Shown: positions 32,461 through 41,015, counted from the stretch's first letter. The stretch: DNA of 64,000 bases from JASLZO01 sp965247995 (GCA_965247995.1 OZ252041.1:1240001-1304000), one strand, 5' to 3'. A program made the numbers and translations. Notes: generated by a model not told the origin, from the letters alone.

Positions 32461-33239
32461 TGAACCTCGATGTAGACGCCTTAAGAAACCTCTTATGCGA
32501 ACGCTTGTGCGAAGACGTGCGTGTCGAGACGCGCCCAGACGGCGAGCTCATGCTACGGACGCACTTCACGTTTCCTGATGGAGACGGCTACCCCTTCCAC
32601 CTGTCCGAGGCGCCTGCAGGCGGTCTCCGCCTGTCGGACCAAGGGCACACGCTCATGCATGTCAGCTACGAGCACGACATCGACTCGTTCCTGACTGGGA
32701 CGAGGGGGGCTCTGCTCGAACGGATTGTCAGCGAGGGTGAGTTCGGCTACGCCGATGGCATGTTCTACACCGACACTCCACCGGAGCGACTACCCGAAGC
32801 CATCTTCAGGTTCGGCCAGGTGCTGACCCGGGTATACGATCTGACCTTCTTGTCCCGCTCCAACGTGGGCTCCACATTCTATGACGACCTTGCCGACACT
32901 CTGACGGGCCTTGTGGACGAGGCGAAGATGCAGCGCGACTACCAACCAAACGTACCGAATGCGGAGGCGTACCTCGTAGATTATCGAATCGAAGGCAAGG
33001 GCGAGGTTCCACTTTTTGTCTACGGTGTGCCTAACCGCGACAAGGCTCGACTCGCGACTATTATGTTGGCCTACTTTCACCGACATAGCGTTCAATTCGA
33101 GTCGATCATCGTCTTCCAGAACCAAGAGGAGATTCCGAGGGTCGACCTCGCGAGGCTTTCGGACGTGGGCGGAGAAATGATCTCGTCACTGGAGTCGACC
33201 GAAGACCTGAACCGGAAACTACTGCGCCGTGTAGCTTAA
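32460..33239 (+). CDS. DUF1828/DUF1829-like protein
   Basis: The 259-residue protein has the DUF1828 hallmark near residues 38-65 (YPFHLSEAPAGGLRLSDQGH, then TLMHVSYEHDIDS), followed by a helical DUF1829-like C-terminal region with YLVDYRIEGKGEVPLFVYGV and AYFHRHSVQFESIIVFQNQE. The family is uncharacterised and usually carried by mobile elements or defence islands. The coupled upstream partner and the flanking recombinase genes suggest an accessory cassette. Confidence 0.55.
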   Translation: MNLDVDALRNLLCERLCEDVRVETRPDGELMLRTHFTFPDGDGYPFHLSEAPAGGLRLSDQGHTLMHVSYEHDIDSFLTGTRGALLERIVSEGEFGYADGMFYTDTPPERLPEAIFRFGQVLTRVYDLTFLSRSNVGSTFYDDLADTLTGLVDEAKMQRDYQPNVPNAEAYLVDYRIEGKGEVPLFVYGVPNRDKARLATIMLAYFHRHSVQFESIIVFQNQEEIPRVDLARLSDVGGEMISSLESTEDLNRKLLRRVA

Positions 33240-33527
33240 AAAACAGCGAAGAGCGTATCGCAATTTGCCAGAGTGGTTCGCCTCGTGAGCTCCTAGGTCG
33301 AGGTGACCAGCCAGGTCCTTTCCAGCGACCTCGATTCGGGGGGTCTCAAGCGCCCGCCGGTTGGCACGATCCGGCGGGTCTGAAGAAGCGGCAGCGATGG
33401 GTGCGCCAAAAACGGGTCCACCAACCGAGGGTGCCGCGGCTATCTAGCCGACCTGCTCCCCATGAGAGGTGTTACAAACGAACGTTTGTGACACCCGTCG
33501 CCCCTTGGACTATCAGTGGGGGAGCGG

Positions 33528-33758
33528 TCAGAGCCCGGTGTTCGTGTAGACGCGGGGCGCGACCTCGACCTGTTTGAGCCCTACTGCCCGGCCGCGGTCA
33601 ATCAAGTCTTGTCGTGAGGCGTCGTACCGGGCCGCATGCTGCCCAAAGACCGCAGTGAATGGCGGTGGTTCAGAACACTCGACGCCGATCGACGCTCCGC
33701 ACTCATCGCACACGAAGTCGGTTTCTGATCGGCGCTCGAGAACGGGTTCGTCGTACAT
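33528..33758 (-). CDS. Small zinc-binding protein (CxxCGAxxGxxC...HxxR type)
   Basis: The 76-residue protein carries VCDECGASIGVECSEPPPF followed by GQHAARYDASRQDLID. This is the C-x2-C-G-A-x2-G-x2-C ... H-x2-R pattern of a small zinc-ribbon family common in actinobacterial phages. It is transcribed against its neighbours from its own promoter with an operator palindrome. The 288 nt between it and the DUF1828 gene contain no gene but include a strong hairpin (CCCGCCGG/CCGGCGGG) and the palindrome at 33474. Confidence 0.6.
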   Translation of the reverse strand: MYDEPVLERRSETDFVCDECGASIGVECSEPPPFTAVFGQHAARYDASRQDLIDRGRAVGLKQVEVAPRVYTNTGL

Positions 33759-33762
33759 GGCT

Positions 33763-33795
33763 CGGACGGTACCGTCCGTGTAGAGTGGCCGTCAA
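33763..33795 (-). promoter_or_regulatory. Promoter and 16-bp palindromic operator of the small zinc protein gene
   Basis: On the minus strand TTGACG (33795-33790) and TACCGT (33772-33767) are 17 bp apart. CGGACGGTACCGTCCG (33763-33778) is a perfect palindrome over the -10 element. The ATG lies 5 nt beyond it, so the transcript is leaderless or nearly so. Confidence 0.6.
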
Positions 33796-33903
33796 CGAGG
33801 TGTGGCGTTCGAGAACTAAGCGACCCACGGTGGAGGTGTTGAGCGGAATCGGGTGAGGTGGAAACCGGTGAGTGGGAAGGCATGAAGGCGTACACGCTAA
33901 CAC

Positions 33904-33932
33904 TTGACGTGTATACCCTAAGCATGTACACT
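33904..33932 (+). promoter_or_regulatory. Leaderless promoter of the HigB/HigA module
   Basis: TTGACG (33904-33909) and TACACT (33927-33932) are 17 bp apart, putting +1 at 33939-33940, on the ATG. GTGTA (33909-33913) and TACAC (33927-33931) form an inverted pair around the spacer that could bind the antitoxin. Confidence 0.65.
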
Positions 33933-33939
33933 TCCAGCA

Positions 33940-34236
33940 ATGAGGATCGAGTTCAGCAACAACCGGCTTGCAAGGGCGTACGCGGAACCGGAGCGGGCGA
34001 TCCGACAATGGGGAGACCAGATCGGCATCCGTTACGTGCAGCGCGTGCGAATGGTGGAGAATGCTGACCGGTGGGAAGATTTGCAATCGTTCCGCGCGCT
34101 GCGTATCCATCCGCTGAGGGGGTCACGGCGGGACCAATGGGCAGTGAACGTGACGGGGCGCTGGCGGCTGATTGTCACGAGGCCCGACCAGGACACGGTA
34201 CGAATCGAGGAGGTGAGCGCGCACTATGGCGACTGA
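33940..34236 (+). CDS. higB: HigB/RelE-family toxin
   Basis: The 98-residue protein fits the HigB mRNA-interferase fold: MRIEFSNNRLARAYAEPERA, then FRALRIHPLRGSRRDQWAVN followed by VTGRWRLIVTRPD (the R.h.L.G.....s..v.g.wRl.f strand with catalytic basic residues) and an EIEEVS-like final strand. It overlaps the antitoxin gene by 11 bp. Toxin first, antitoxin second is the usual HigBA order. Confidence 0.82.
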   Translation: MRIEFSNNRLARAYAEPERAIRQWGDQIGIRYVQRVRMVENADRWEDLQSFRALRIHPLRGSRRDQWAVNVTGRWRLIVTRPDQDTVRIEEVSAHYGD

Positions 34237-34516
34237 GGAAAGAGTTGAACCGAGGATTGCCATTCCACCGGGCCTGATGCTCAACGACGAGCTTGAGGCG
34301 CGAGGAATGAGTCAACGACAACTCGCTGCTTCGATGCGGCGTCCCGTCAACACCGTTAATGCAATCATCCACGGCCGCAAGGCAATCACGGCGCGGACCG
34401 CGGTTGAACTGGAGGGAGCGCTTGGAACCCCAGCCTATCTATGGCTCCGAGCGGAAGCGGACTATCAATTGGCCCTTGAGCGGGGGTTTCCGCCGATGGC
34501 GTCGCTCATCGAATGA
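34226..34516 (+). CDS. higA: HigA-family antitoxin (XRE HTH)
   Basis: The 96-residue protein shows the HigA pattern: IPPGLMLNDELEARGMSQRQ, then LAASMRRPVNTVNAIIHGRK followed by AITARTAVELEGALGTPAYL. The N-terminal PG..L.e.l...G.sq..lA and the HTH recognition region are intact. It neutralises HigB and represses the shared promoter. Confidence 0.85.
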   Translation: MATEERVEPRIAIPPGLMLNDELEARGMSQRQLAASMRRPVNTVNAIIHGRKAITARTAVELEGALGTPAYLWLRAEADYQLALERGFPPMASLIE

Positions 34517-34521
34517 GCTGA

Positions 34522-34701
34522 TCCCTCGCCCAGATGAGTGCTGACCTTGAGCATCTCGACCGGTGGGGTCTCGAGCTAGTGGTCACAACCCAACCGATCG
34601 ACACGCGCGGTCCTACCGGCCGCTTGGTCCGAAACGTCCTCGGCGCCGTGGCGGAAATTCGAGCGCGAACTCATCGCGGAGCGGACCCGGGAAGGCCTGG
34701 A
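34522..34701 (+). pseudogene. Broken serine recombinase fragment
   Basis: Codons from about 34522 read SLAQMSADLEHLDRWGLELV, then VTTQPIDTRGPTGRLVRNVL followed by GAVAE, nearly the same protein as residues 81-123 of the recombinase at 31069. One extra A near 34657 then shifts the frame; after it the homologous ELIAERTREGLDRIR continues in another frame. The N-terminal catalytic half is missing. DNA divergence shows it is a separate, older copy. Confidence 0.78.
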
Positions 34702-34722
34702 TCGTATTCGAATCGGTGAGGG

Positions 34723-35841
34723 GTGACTAAGGGGCCAGGAGCGGTTCTTCTGGTCGCCGCGTTCTTAGCGGTCGGCGTCGCTTGCGGACCGTCGGACGAG
34801 GAGGTTCAGCAGCTCGGCGGAGAGCGGAATCAACAGCAGCCCGCACAGGCCAGTCCGACGCCCACGGTTATCGAGCTTGGTGATGCGGAGGCTGTGCACA
34901 CTTCCGCCGAAATCTATGGACACATTCCTGTGAGGCCAGCTAGTTCTCAGATCGAGAGTTACCGACTCTATGCGCTAGACCTGATCAACGAAGACCGCGC
35001 GAAGCACGGCGTTCCGCCGGTGCAACTCGGCGCGAACGAGGCAGCGCAAGTCTATGCAGAGGACAAATTGGCCAAGGCTTTGGAAAACGAGGATGCGTGG
35101 GCCAACGCCTATTCGACCGAGGGTTTGAAACCCTACATGCTGTACGCGTTGGCGGGTGGGACCGGTAGGACGCACATAGCTGGCGGTGGCCGTTGGTATC
35201 CCGACCCTTCGTTGTGCAGACAGCCCTTGGTGGTTTGCAGCCCCTTGGACATCGACGAGTCGATCCGCGTTGTTCAGTGGATGGTGACCTACAGCCACGT
35301 CGGGGCGGACAATCAGTTGTCGGGTGCGAGGGTCCGCCCCGACGTCGATACCGTGAACATTGGGCTCGCCTGGGACGACCGACGGTGGGTATTCGCGATG
35401 TCCCAATATTTTGAATTCGTCGGCATTGAGTATGTATTCGAGCCCGGTTTCGAAAGCGGTACCTTCAGCATGACCGGGCGACCGGTAGGTGACCTGGGTA
35501 TCGGTGCTGTCTCGATCTACTTTGATCCCCCGCCGCGGCCGTTGACCCGTGAAGAGCATGAGCGCGTGCGCGCTCCTTGCCTAGGTGGAGGAGTAACTGA
35601 CAAGTGCGACGACGTGGAACCCATCATCCGTGTTCTGCGCCCACCAAAGCCTGGATCCTACTATTCGGACTTGGAGCCGATTGAGGTGGTCGCGGGCGAG
35701 TGGAACAGTAGCAGTGACGGCACGGTGACCATCCGTGCGGAACTTGGCGATCAAGTAGCTGAACCGGGTGTCTACACGATCGTCGTCTGGTCCGCCGACT
35801 TCGACCTCGTGTTGAGCGAATATTCGATCTTCGCGTACTAG
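34723..35841 (+). CDS. Secreted CAP (SCP/PR-1)-domain lipoprotein
   Basis: The 372-residue protein starts GTG (MTKGPGAVLLVAAFLAVGVA) and has a lipobox ending VACGPS, so Cys at about residue 21 would be lipidated. A Gln/Pro/Thr-rich linker follows. A CAP domain lies at about residues 85-240, with LDLINEDRAKHGVPPVQLGA, and TYSHVGADNQ and VNIGLAWDDRRWVFAMSQYF. The C-terminal 120 residues are a beta-rich unknown domain. CAP proteins act outside the cell in adhesion, lipid binding or proteolysis. It could be cargo that changes the host surface. Confidence 0.72.
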   Translation: MTKGPGAVLLVAAFLAVGVACGPSDEEVQQLGGERNQQQPAQASPTPTVIELGDAEAVHTSAEIYGHIPVRPASSQIESYRLYALDLINEDRAKHGVPPVQLGANEAAQVYAEDKLAKALENEDAWANAYSTEGLKPYMLYALAGGTGRTHIAGGGRWYPDPSLCRQPLVVCSPLDIDESIRVVQWMVTYSHVGADNQLSGARVRPDVDTVNIGLAWDDRRWVFAMSQYFEFVGIEYVFEPGFESGTFSMTGRPVGDLGIGAVSIYFDPPPRPLTREEHERVRAPCLGGGVTDKCDDVEPIIRVLRPPKPGSYYSDLEPIEVVAGEWNSSSDGTVTIRAELGDQVAEPGVYTIVVWSADFDLVLSEYSIFAY

Positions 35842-35870
35842 GTTCGCCAACGGCGTCCCGCGCCGTTCGG

Positions 35871-36746
35871 CTAGCTGGGCTCGGAGGTCGTGGATTGCCC
35901 GCTCGGTGCCAGTGTTCCCGTGGGAACACTGCTCGATCGGCGTTTCACGTTTCCAAAGACCGGCCGGCCAACGAGAAAACTCTGATATGCCACGAGCATG
36001 ATCGCAACCATATAGCCGAGCGGAACCAGGGTAAGGGCCACCGTCATGGCTGTGTACTCGGGAGCGAATTCGTAGATCTCGTACGCAATCGCCGCGGGCT
36101 TCAACACTCCCGGCAACACAACAGTTCCGCCGAGGCCGATGAACGTCCCCCCTACGACGCCGGATCGACTTAGATTCACTATGGCCGCGGCGCCGAGGAT
36201 AGCGCCGACGCCAACGACGACCGCGAGCGTCGGCAAGATCCTGATGAGGATCGCCTTCAACCCGGTCGGTGTCGCTGCCCTGTAGCCCACGTCGATTGTG
36301 TGATCGGGGGCTTCACCGGTGAGCCTCGTGATGATGATCGTCTGCCGGTCCTCCACATTTAGAGCCGCACTTGCCGTGACATCGCCATCGATGCTGCTGG
36401 TCACCACCATGTCGGTCGTGTACGCGTACCAGTGAGGCGAGGGCAAGGTGACCGATGCTGCCGTGTCGTCGAGGGCGACCGGTGTCTCACGAAAGTGAGC
36501 GATCTCGGTGAGCCGGTTCGTCAATACGCGCTCGCCGTCAATGAGGACGGTGGCCAACCCCGAGAATGCGAGGAACACGACCACCAGGGCCCCACCACCG
36601 TACAGGGCTGCGAATAAGGCGCGCCGCGGGGCCGATTCCAGGAACCCCCGCAACGGTGGTCGATTCACCCACTCCTCACGAGCCTTTTCGGCGACCTGTG
36701 CCCAGATCTGTGACCACTCCAGGCTCGACGTTTCCGGTGTTGTCAT
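35871..36746 (-). CDS. Membrane protein, paralogue of the protein at 44811
   Basis: The 291-residue protein has a cytoplasmic N-terminus, a TM at about residues 47-68 (LFAALYGGGALVVVFLAFSG), an extracytoplasmic domain of about 110 residues, and a C-terminal bundle of three TM helices. The bundle ends LTLVPLGYMVAIMLVAYQSF, matching LVLLPLGYLMTIIMSTYGAF in the 44811 protein, as does the preceding ILPTLAVVVGVGAI versus MLPVLITLGGVGII. It overlaps the upstream small gene by ATGA. A paired envelope or channel component is likely; no known family is recognised. A 22-bp palindrome lies within its 3' end (35910-35931). Confidence 0.6.
   Translation of the reverse strand: MTTPETSSLEWSQIWAQVAEKAREEWVNRPPLRGFLESAPRRALFAALYGGGALVVVFLAFSGLATVLIDGERVLTNRLTEIAHFRETPVALDDTAASVTLPSPHWYAYTTDMVVTSSIDGDVTASAALNVEDRQTIIITRLTGEAPDHTIDVGYRAATPTGLKAILIRILPTLAVVVGVGAILGAAAIVNLSRSGVVGGTFIGLGGTVVLPGVLKPAAIAYEIYEFAPEYTAMTVALTLVPLGYMVAIMLVAYQSFLVGRPVFGNVKRRSSSVPTGTLAPSGQSTTSEPS
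35910..35931. repeat. 22-bp palindrome, related to one at 48817
   Basis: CAGTGTTCCC-GT-GGGAACACTG is a perfect inverted repeat inside the 3' end of the last gene of the leftward operon. GTGGTCCC-GC-GGGAACAC at 48817-48834 has the same core with one mismatch. The two sites lie near opposite ends of the membrane-protein block. Confidence 0.6.
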
Positions 36747-37018
36747 TCCGCCGTATCCTTTCCGGCTGCTCGGGACTCGAACAATTCGGCCTCGAGTTCA
36801 TCGACACGTCCTTCCCTGCCTAGCCCCCAACCGAGGTCGACGCACCACAAGACAATTAACACAACCAACGCTGCCATAATTGGATCGTTAGCTACGTACA
36901 CGCCGATGCCCGCAAATGGTGCGCTGCATACGTAGAACACCCACGGGGTCGACGAGAAGCTCGATGGTCGTCTAGGCCGTTTCTCTAGCTTTGTGCGAAT
37001 GTCCGTCAGGAATCGCAT
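36743..37018 (-). CDS. Small membrane protein
   Basis: A 91-residue protein with a basic N-terminus (MRFLTDIRTKLEKRPRRPSS), two hydrophobic segments (WVFYVCSAPFAGIGVYVA and IMAALVVLIVLWCVDLGWGL) and an acidic C-terminus. Start ATG 37018 has AAAGGGG upstream. It overlaps the next gene by ATGA. It is probably part of the same envelope complex as its neighbours. Confidence 0.58.
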   Translation of the reverse strand: MRFLTDIRTKLEKRPRRPSSFSSTPWVFYVCSAPFAGIGVYVANDPIMAALVVLIVLWCVDLGWGLGREGRVDELEAELFESRAAGKDTAE

Positions 37019-37042
37019 GGTGTACGCCCCTTTCGTTCCGGC

Positions 37043-40000
37043 TTATCGTCGGCGAGGTCGCTGTTTACGCCCGCGTTGTCCGCCGCGACGTCGCTGGATG
37101 TGCAGACCCTCGCCGACGGTCACGCGGGAACCGCCTAGGTCCAGGGTCCGCTGGCTTGGCGGGTCGCCATCCCTGCTGAGGACCGTGTACGTCTCGTGTG
37201 GAGTGGCGCCCTCGATCGCGAGCGGCGGGATGCCTGCAGGTGGGTCAGGCGAGACGACCGTCTCTCCGGTGTCGATGTCGACCGTTCTCCATAACCCCCC
37301 CGGTTCGCGGTACGCAACGACCTCCGGGTACGACGCGACCTCCTGATCAATAATGCGACGTCGGTCGATTCGTCCCCGCCGTGGTGAAGCGTCGTCTCGG
37401 GGGGAGATTGGGCGCCTCTTATGACGATTCGGCTTCTGCTGCCCTCCTTCGTCGGTTTCGATTCTTTCAGACGGTGGCCGTTGCTCGGGGGGCTTTTTTC
37501 TCTCGGGCGCCTCGCCAACTGGGTCCTCCATCGCCGCCAGTTTCTTTACGAATCGGCTCGACGTCGCGATGGTTGGGACGACTTTTGGAACCGCCGGCAG
37601 GACTTTACTTGGAATGGTATCCGTACGGGTCGTGATGTCCTCGCCGGTACGGGTCGTGATGTCCTCGCCGGTACGGGTCGTGATGTCCTCGCCGGTATGG
37701 GCGGTGATGTCCTCGCCGGTATGGGCGGTGATGTCCTCGCCGGTATGGGTGGTGATGTCCTCGCCGGTACGGGTCGTGATGTCCTCGCCGGTACGGGTCG
37801 TGATGTCCTCGCCGGTACGGGTCGTGATGTCCTCGCCGGTATGGGTGGTGATGTCCTCGCCGGTACTTGTGGCGATGCCTTCGTCGGTTTCCTGCTGGGT
37901 TTCCAGGCGACCGTTGATCGCAGCGTCGATAGGACCGCGGTCTGCTGCCGACAGCGACGCTGCGGCCTGACGGAGGACGCGGATCGGGAGCGCGGCGATA
38001 TTGATCTCTAGATTCGCAAAGGCCTCCGCGGCGTCCGCAGACTCTCGTGCCCGGTCTGCTGCATTTCGGAGCCGGGCTGCGGTCTCTCGGAGCTGTCGTT
38101 CTCGCGCGATTGCCTGATCTGCGGCGTGGCGGGTTTGTTGAGTCTTTTCGAGCCCAGCGCGGTGGCTCGCTGCTTGGGAGCGTAACCCCGCACGCTCTGC
38201 GGCGGCCTGAGCGGCCTCGGCGGCAACTCGTTGGGCTTCAGCATTTTCCGCCTGCAAGCGGGCTGAGATCGCCGCCCTTCTCTGCCGTTCGACAAGCGCC
38301 GCGGCCTGTTTCTGCTGCCTTGCAGCAAGGTCATCGGCATGCTTAGCAATCGCGGTCGCGCCTTCGCGAAGTTTCCCGCGCTCAATCGCAAGATTCACAT
38401 CGCCGAACAAACGCTCAGCGCGGGCTGAGCGAGCGGCGGCGGCGATCGCCTCAGCGTTAGCCGCGGCGGCCTCCGCCTCAGCGACTGACGCACGTTCGGC
38501 CAACTGAGTAGCAGCCTGCCGCTCCGTCCGAGCGACCTGCTGAGCTGTCCTGCTGCTCAGCCCGGCATCATCGACAAGCTGCGATGCTCCTTGGGGAATC
38601 GGTAAGGTGATCCCACGCCCCGTCTTAGGGGTAAGAATTAAGCCACCGGGCCCAATGCGAATGTGGGCGGTGACGATGTCGTCAGGGGTGTGCCCCAAGG
38701 CGCGCAATAACTCTTGTACCGGTGCCGAGCGGAGGACGCGGCTGGCGCCCTCACGCGCAACGGCTCCTGCGGACGAGGCGCCGGCCCCGTGAAGGGCAAA
38801 CGCGGCGGCAATCAGTGAGCCCACCGCCGCCGGCCCAAAGGCCTGTTGGTCAAGGTCTTTAACGTCGACAACGCCCTCGCCGCGGCGCTCCACGCCGATA
38901 ACCTCGCCGGAGTCCGTAAACACAATCCTGTCGCCCTCACGGACAGACACAGTAGTGCCGATGGCGAGACCGAAACTGCCGTCGGGCCGCCGAATCGGTC
39001 CGGGCGCAATCGAGCCAAGGTTATCTAGGGCCTCGGCAAAGGCCTCGGCAAGATTGAGGGTGGACTTTCCGGGGTCGATCGCTTTCGGCGATGAACGCGG
39101 CGATTGCTCGGTCTCTTGCTCGCGTTGCAGCCGCAGCATGGTTTCGTGTTCGGACGCCTCGGACTCCAATTCGTCGCGCTGCGGAATATCATCACGTTGA
39201 CGGTGCAGCCGCAGGGAGGTTTCACGGTCGGAGGCCTCGGACTCTAGTTCGTCGCGCTGCGGGATATCACGTTCGTCATGCAGCCGCAGGGAGGTTTCAC
39301 GGTCGGACGCCTCGGACTCCAACTCGTCGCGCTGGGGGATAAGGTAGGTAGCGGAGTCCGGCTCCTTCTCGATCGGGTCGCCGGCTTCCTCCGCCATGTC
39401 AGGCAAGGCGACGGCTTCGGCTCGTGCGCGTCGTTCCGCGTGTTGGGCGGCCACGCGGTCGGCGGCGGAATCGACCGCTCCATCCTTGCGGAGCTGATCG
39501 AGCGCCTCGATGGCGATTGCGACATCCTCCTCGGCAGCTTCGGGATCGAGGATGACTGCCTCGTAGGCTAGTGCGAGTGCCGTCTGCAGCTCTCGGCGCT
39601 CGAGCTCCGCGCGTGCGGCCTCGACGGCCGTCGCGTCTGACTCACCGGCCAACGCCGAGTTGAGAATCTGGTCGAGGGCGGCACCGCTGATCCCCTCGTA
39701 GAGAGGTTCGTCCTGGTCGTCGTATTCACCGCCGTCCGCGGGCGCGAAGTCATCCGGCGCGAAGTCGTCCGTGATCGGGTGATCTCCCATCGAGTGGGCA
39801 GCATCGGCTGACAGCATGTCGATGGATACCGGCCCCGGTTCCGCTTTTTCTGGGGGTGCGAGAGGTGATTCGTCGACAAGGAAGTTCCCCTCCTCGTCTA
39901 TGCCGGCAAACACCAGCATCGAGTCGATCGCACCGTAGCTCTGCAGGCGATGAAACTCCTCTTCCGGGCTGAGGCCGCTCATGTCGAGCGCGTCGGGGCC

Positions 40001-40609
40001 GTCGGTCATAACGACCGATTGCGCCCACTCCGGTAGAGCGTCCCACTCCTCCTGGTCGACAGACCGGAAGCTCCCGTCATCGTCCATCCCGACGAACGCC
40101 CGAGATGGATCGATATACCCCAGCTCTTGATACCGGTCGAACTGCGCTGCCGGTTCGAGGCCTCCGACGTCCAACGCGACGAGGCCCTCGTCCATGACGG
40201 CCTCCTGCGCTAGTTCGGGCTCCGCGTCGAACTCGTCCTTGTAGACGCGGGCATAGACCGATGGGCCACCGCGGCCCCAAGCGGCGGCCGTTGTATCGAT
40301 CGGGACGGTGAGCACCTGACGGCCAGGTTCGTCGGTTGCGTCCGTCAGCGTGGACGGCCCAACGGCGAACCGCTCCCGTTCCTGGCGCCGCGCGTCCTCG
40401 AGGAGCGCGAGGTCGGTGAGGTGATATCTTTCGCCCGTGTTCCGATCGATCGCGAGCTGGTCGTCGCCCTCGGTAACGACATCGAAGCCCAGCTCCTGAG
40501 CGATCTCGGTTCCCTTCACCCTGTTGTCGGAGGCGAACGCGTCGTTCGTCGTTGAGAGTTTCTGAGGCTGGGTTCCGTTGCTGCTTGTGTTCGCTTTTTC
40601 TATTGCCAC
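37043..40609 (-). CDS. 1188-residue repeat-rich coiled-coil protein (candidate structural protein)
   Basis: The start is GTG 40609 with AGGAGG upstream (MAIEKANTSSNG). The first 250 residues are acidic and globular with two similar motifs (FDRYQELGYIDPSRAFVGMD and FHRLQSYGAIDSMLVFAGID). Near residue 430 there are three copies of about 22 residues (IPQRDELESEASDRETSLRL). Residues 680-890 form a long Ala/Glu/Arg coiled coil. Then ten copies of TGEDITTR, encoded by a 24-bp repeat, and a basic C-terminus ending in RGRKQRPRRR. It has no signal peptide and no TM. The repeats and size suggest a tether, scaffold or tape-like part of the membrane-protein system; this is inference. Confidence 0.65.
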   Translation of the reverse strand: MAIEKANTSSNGTQPQKLSTTNDAFASDNRVKGTEIAQELGFDVVTEGDDQLAIDRNTGERYHLTDLALLEDARRQERERFAVGPSTLTDATDEPGRQVLTVPIDTTAAAWGRGGPSVYARVYKDEFDAEPELAQEAVMDEGLVALDVGGLEPAAQFDRYQELGYIDPSRAFVGMDDDGSFRSVDQEEWDALPEWAQSVVMTDGPDALDMSGLSPEEEFHRLQSYGAIDSMLVFAGIDEEGNFLVDESPLAPPEKAEPGPVSIDMLSADAAHSMGDHPITDDFAPDDFAPADGGEYDDQDEPLYEGISGAALDQILNSALAGESDATAVEAARAELERRELQTALALAYEAVILDPEAAEEDVAIAIEALDQLRKDGAVDSAADRVAAQHAERRARAEAVALPDMAEEAGDPIEKEPDSATYLIPQRDELESEASDRETSLRLHDERDIPQRDELESEASDRETSLRLHRQRDDIPQRDELESEASEHETMLRLQREQETEQSPRSSPKAIDPGKSTLNLAEAFAEALDNLGSIAPGPIRRPDGSFGLAIGTTVSVREGDRIVFTDSGEVIGVERRGEGVVDVKDLDQQAFGPAAVGSLIAAAFALHGAGASSAGAVAREGASRVLRSAPVQELLRALGHTPDDIVTAHIRIGPGGLILTPKTGRGITLPIPQGASQLVDDAGLSSRTAQQVARTERQAATQLAERASVAEAEAAAANAEAIAAAARSARAERLFGDVNLAIERGKLREGATAIAKHADDLAARQQKQAAALVERQRRAAISARLQAENAEAQRVAAEAAQAAAERAGLRSQAASHRAGLEKTQQTRHAADQAIARERQLRETAARLRNAADRARESADAAEAFANLEINIAALPIRVLRQAAASLSAADRGPIDAAINGRLETQQETDEGIATSTGEDITTHTGEDITTRTGEDITTRTGEDITTRTGEDITTHTGEDITAHTGEDITAHTGEDITTRTGEDITTRTGEDITTRTDTIPSKVLPAVPKVVPTIATSSRFVKKLAAMEDPVGEAPERKKPPEQRPPSERIETDEGGQQKPNRHKRRPISPRDDASPRRGRIDRRRIIDQEVASYPEVVAYREPGGLWRTVDIDTGETVVSPDPPAGIPPLAIEGATPHETYTVLSRDGDPPSQRTLDLGGSRVTVGEGLHIQRRRGGQRGRKQRPRRR
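37631..37870 (-). repeat. Ten tandem 24-bp coding repeats (TGEDITTR)
   Basis: Ten adjacent units based on GATGTCCTCGCCGGTACGGG on the plus strand encode TGEDIT followed by TR, TH or AH. Unit variants alternate along the array, typical of slippage and unequal exchange. Copy number is likely to vary between strains. Confidence 0.9.
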
Positions 40610-40625
40610 CGTGGACCTCCTGTAC

Positions 40626-41015
40626 CTAGAAAGGCAGAAACGCTCGAACGGTCTGTGCGACTGCGCCAATCAACGTGCCCATGGCGCTGATGAGGCGGAC
40701 CCCGACGGACGTGACCACGTCCCAGAACATGATTCCGCTGAAGACCAGTAAGAACAGCCGTGCGGGCCACAACGGGCCTCCGAGGAAGCTGAACCCCCAC
40801 GTGGCCAGCGATCCGAGCGCCAGAAACAGTTCGAACGGCCCGACCGGTATCGGGAACGGGAGATTGAACCAGGCGAACTCGTTCTCCATGCGGAGTACGT
40901 TGAACTGCAGGAGCACATTGAGCGAGCTGGTATCGGGGCTGGCCCCGCGGAGCAGGTATTCGGCGATCATGAAGACGATCCAGGTAAAGACGAGAGCGCC
41001 TTGGAACCGAGCCAC
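40626..41015 (-). CDS. Membrane protein of the leftward operon
   Basis: The 129-residue protein has about three hydrophobic helices: ALVFTWIVFMIAEYLL, VGPFELFLALGSLATWGFSF, and WPARLFLLVFSGIMFWDVVT, which continues into an amphipathic C-terminus. The start is GTG at 41015 with GAAGGA upstream. It lies 16 nt before the large coiled-coil protein gene and 14 nt after the DUF2341-like gene, so all are co-transcribed. No family is recognised. Confidence 0.58.
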   Translation of the reverse strand: MARFQGALVFTWIVFMIAEYLLRGASPDTSSLNVLLQFNVLRMENEFAWFNLPFPIPVGPFELFLALGSLATWGFSFLGGPLWPARLFLLVFSGIMFWDVVTSVGVRLISAMGTLIGAVAQTVRAFLPF

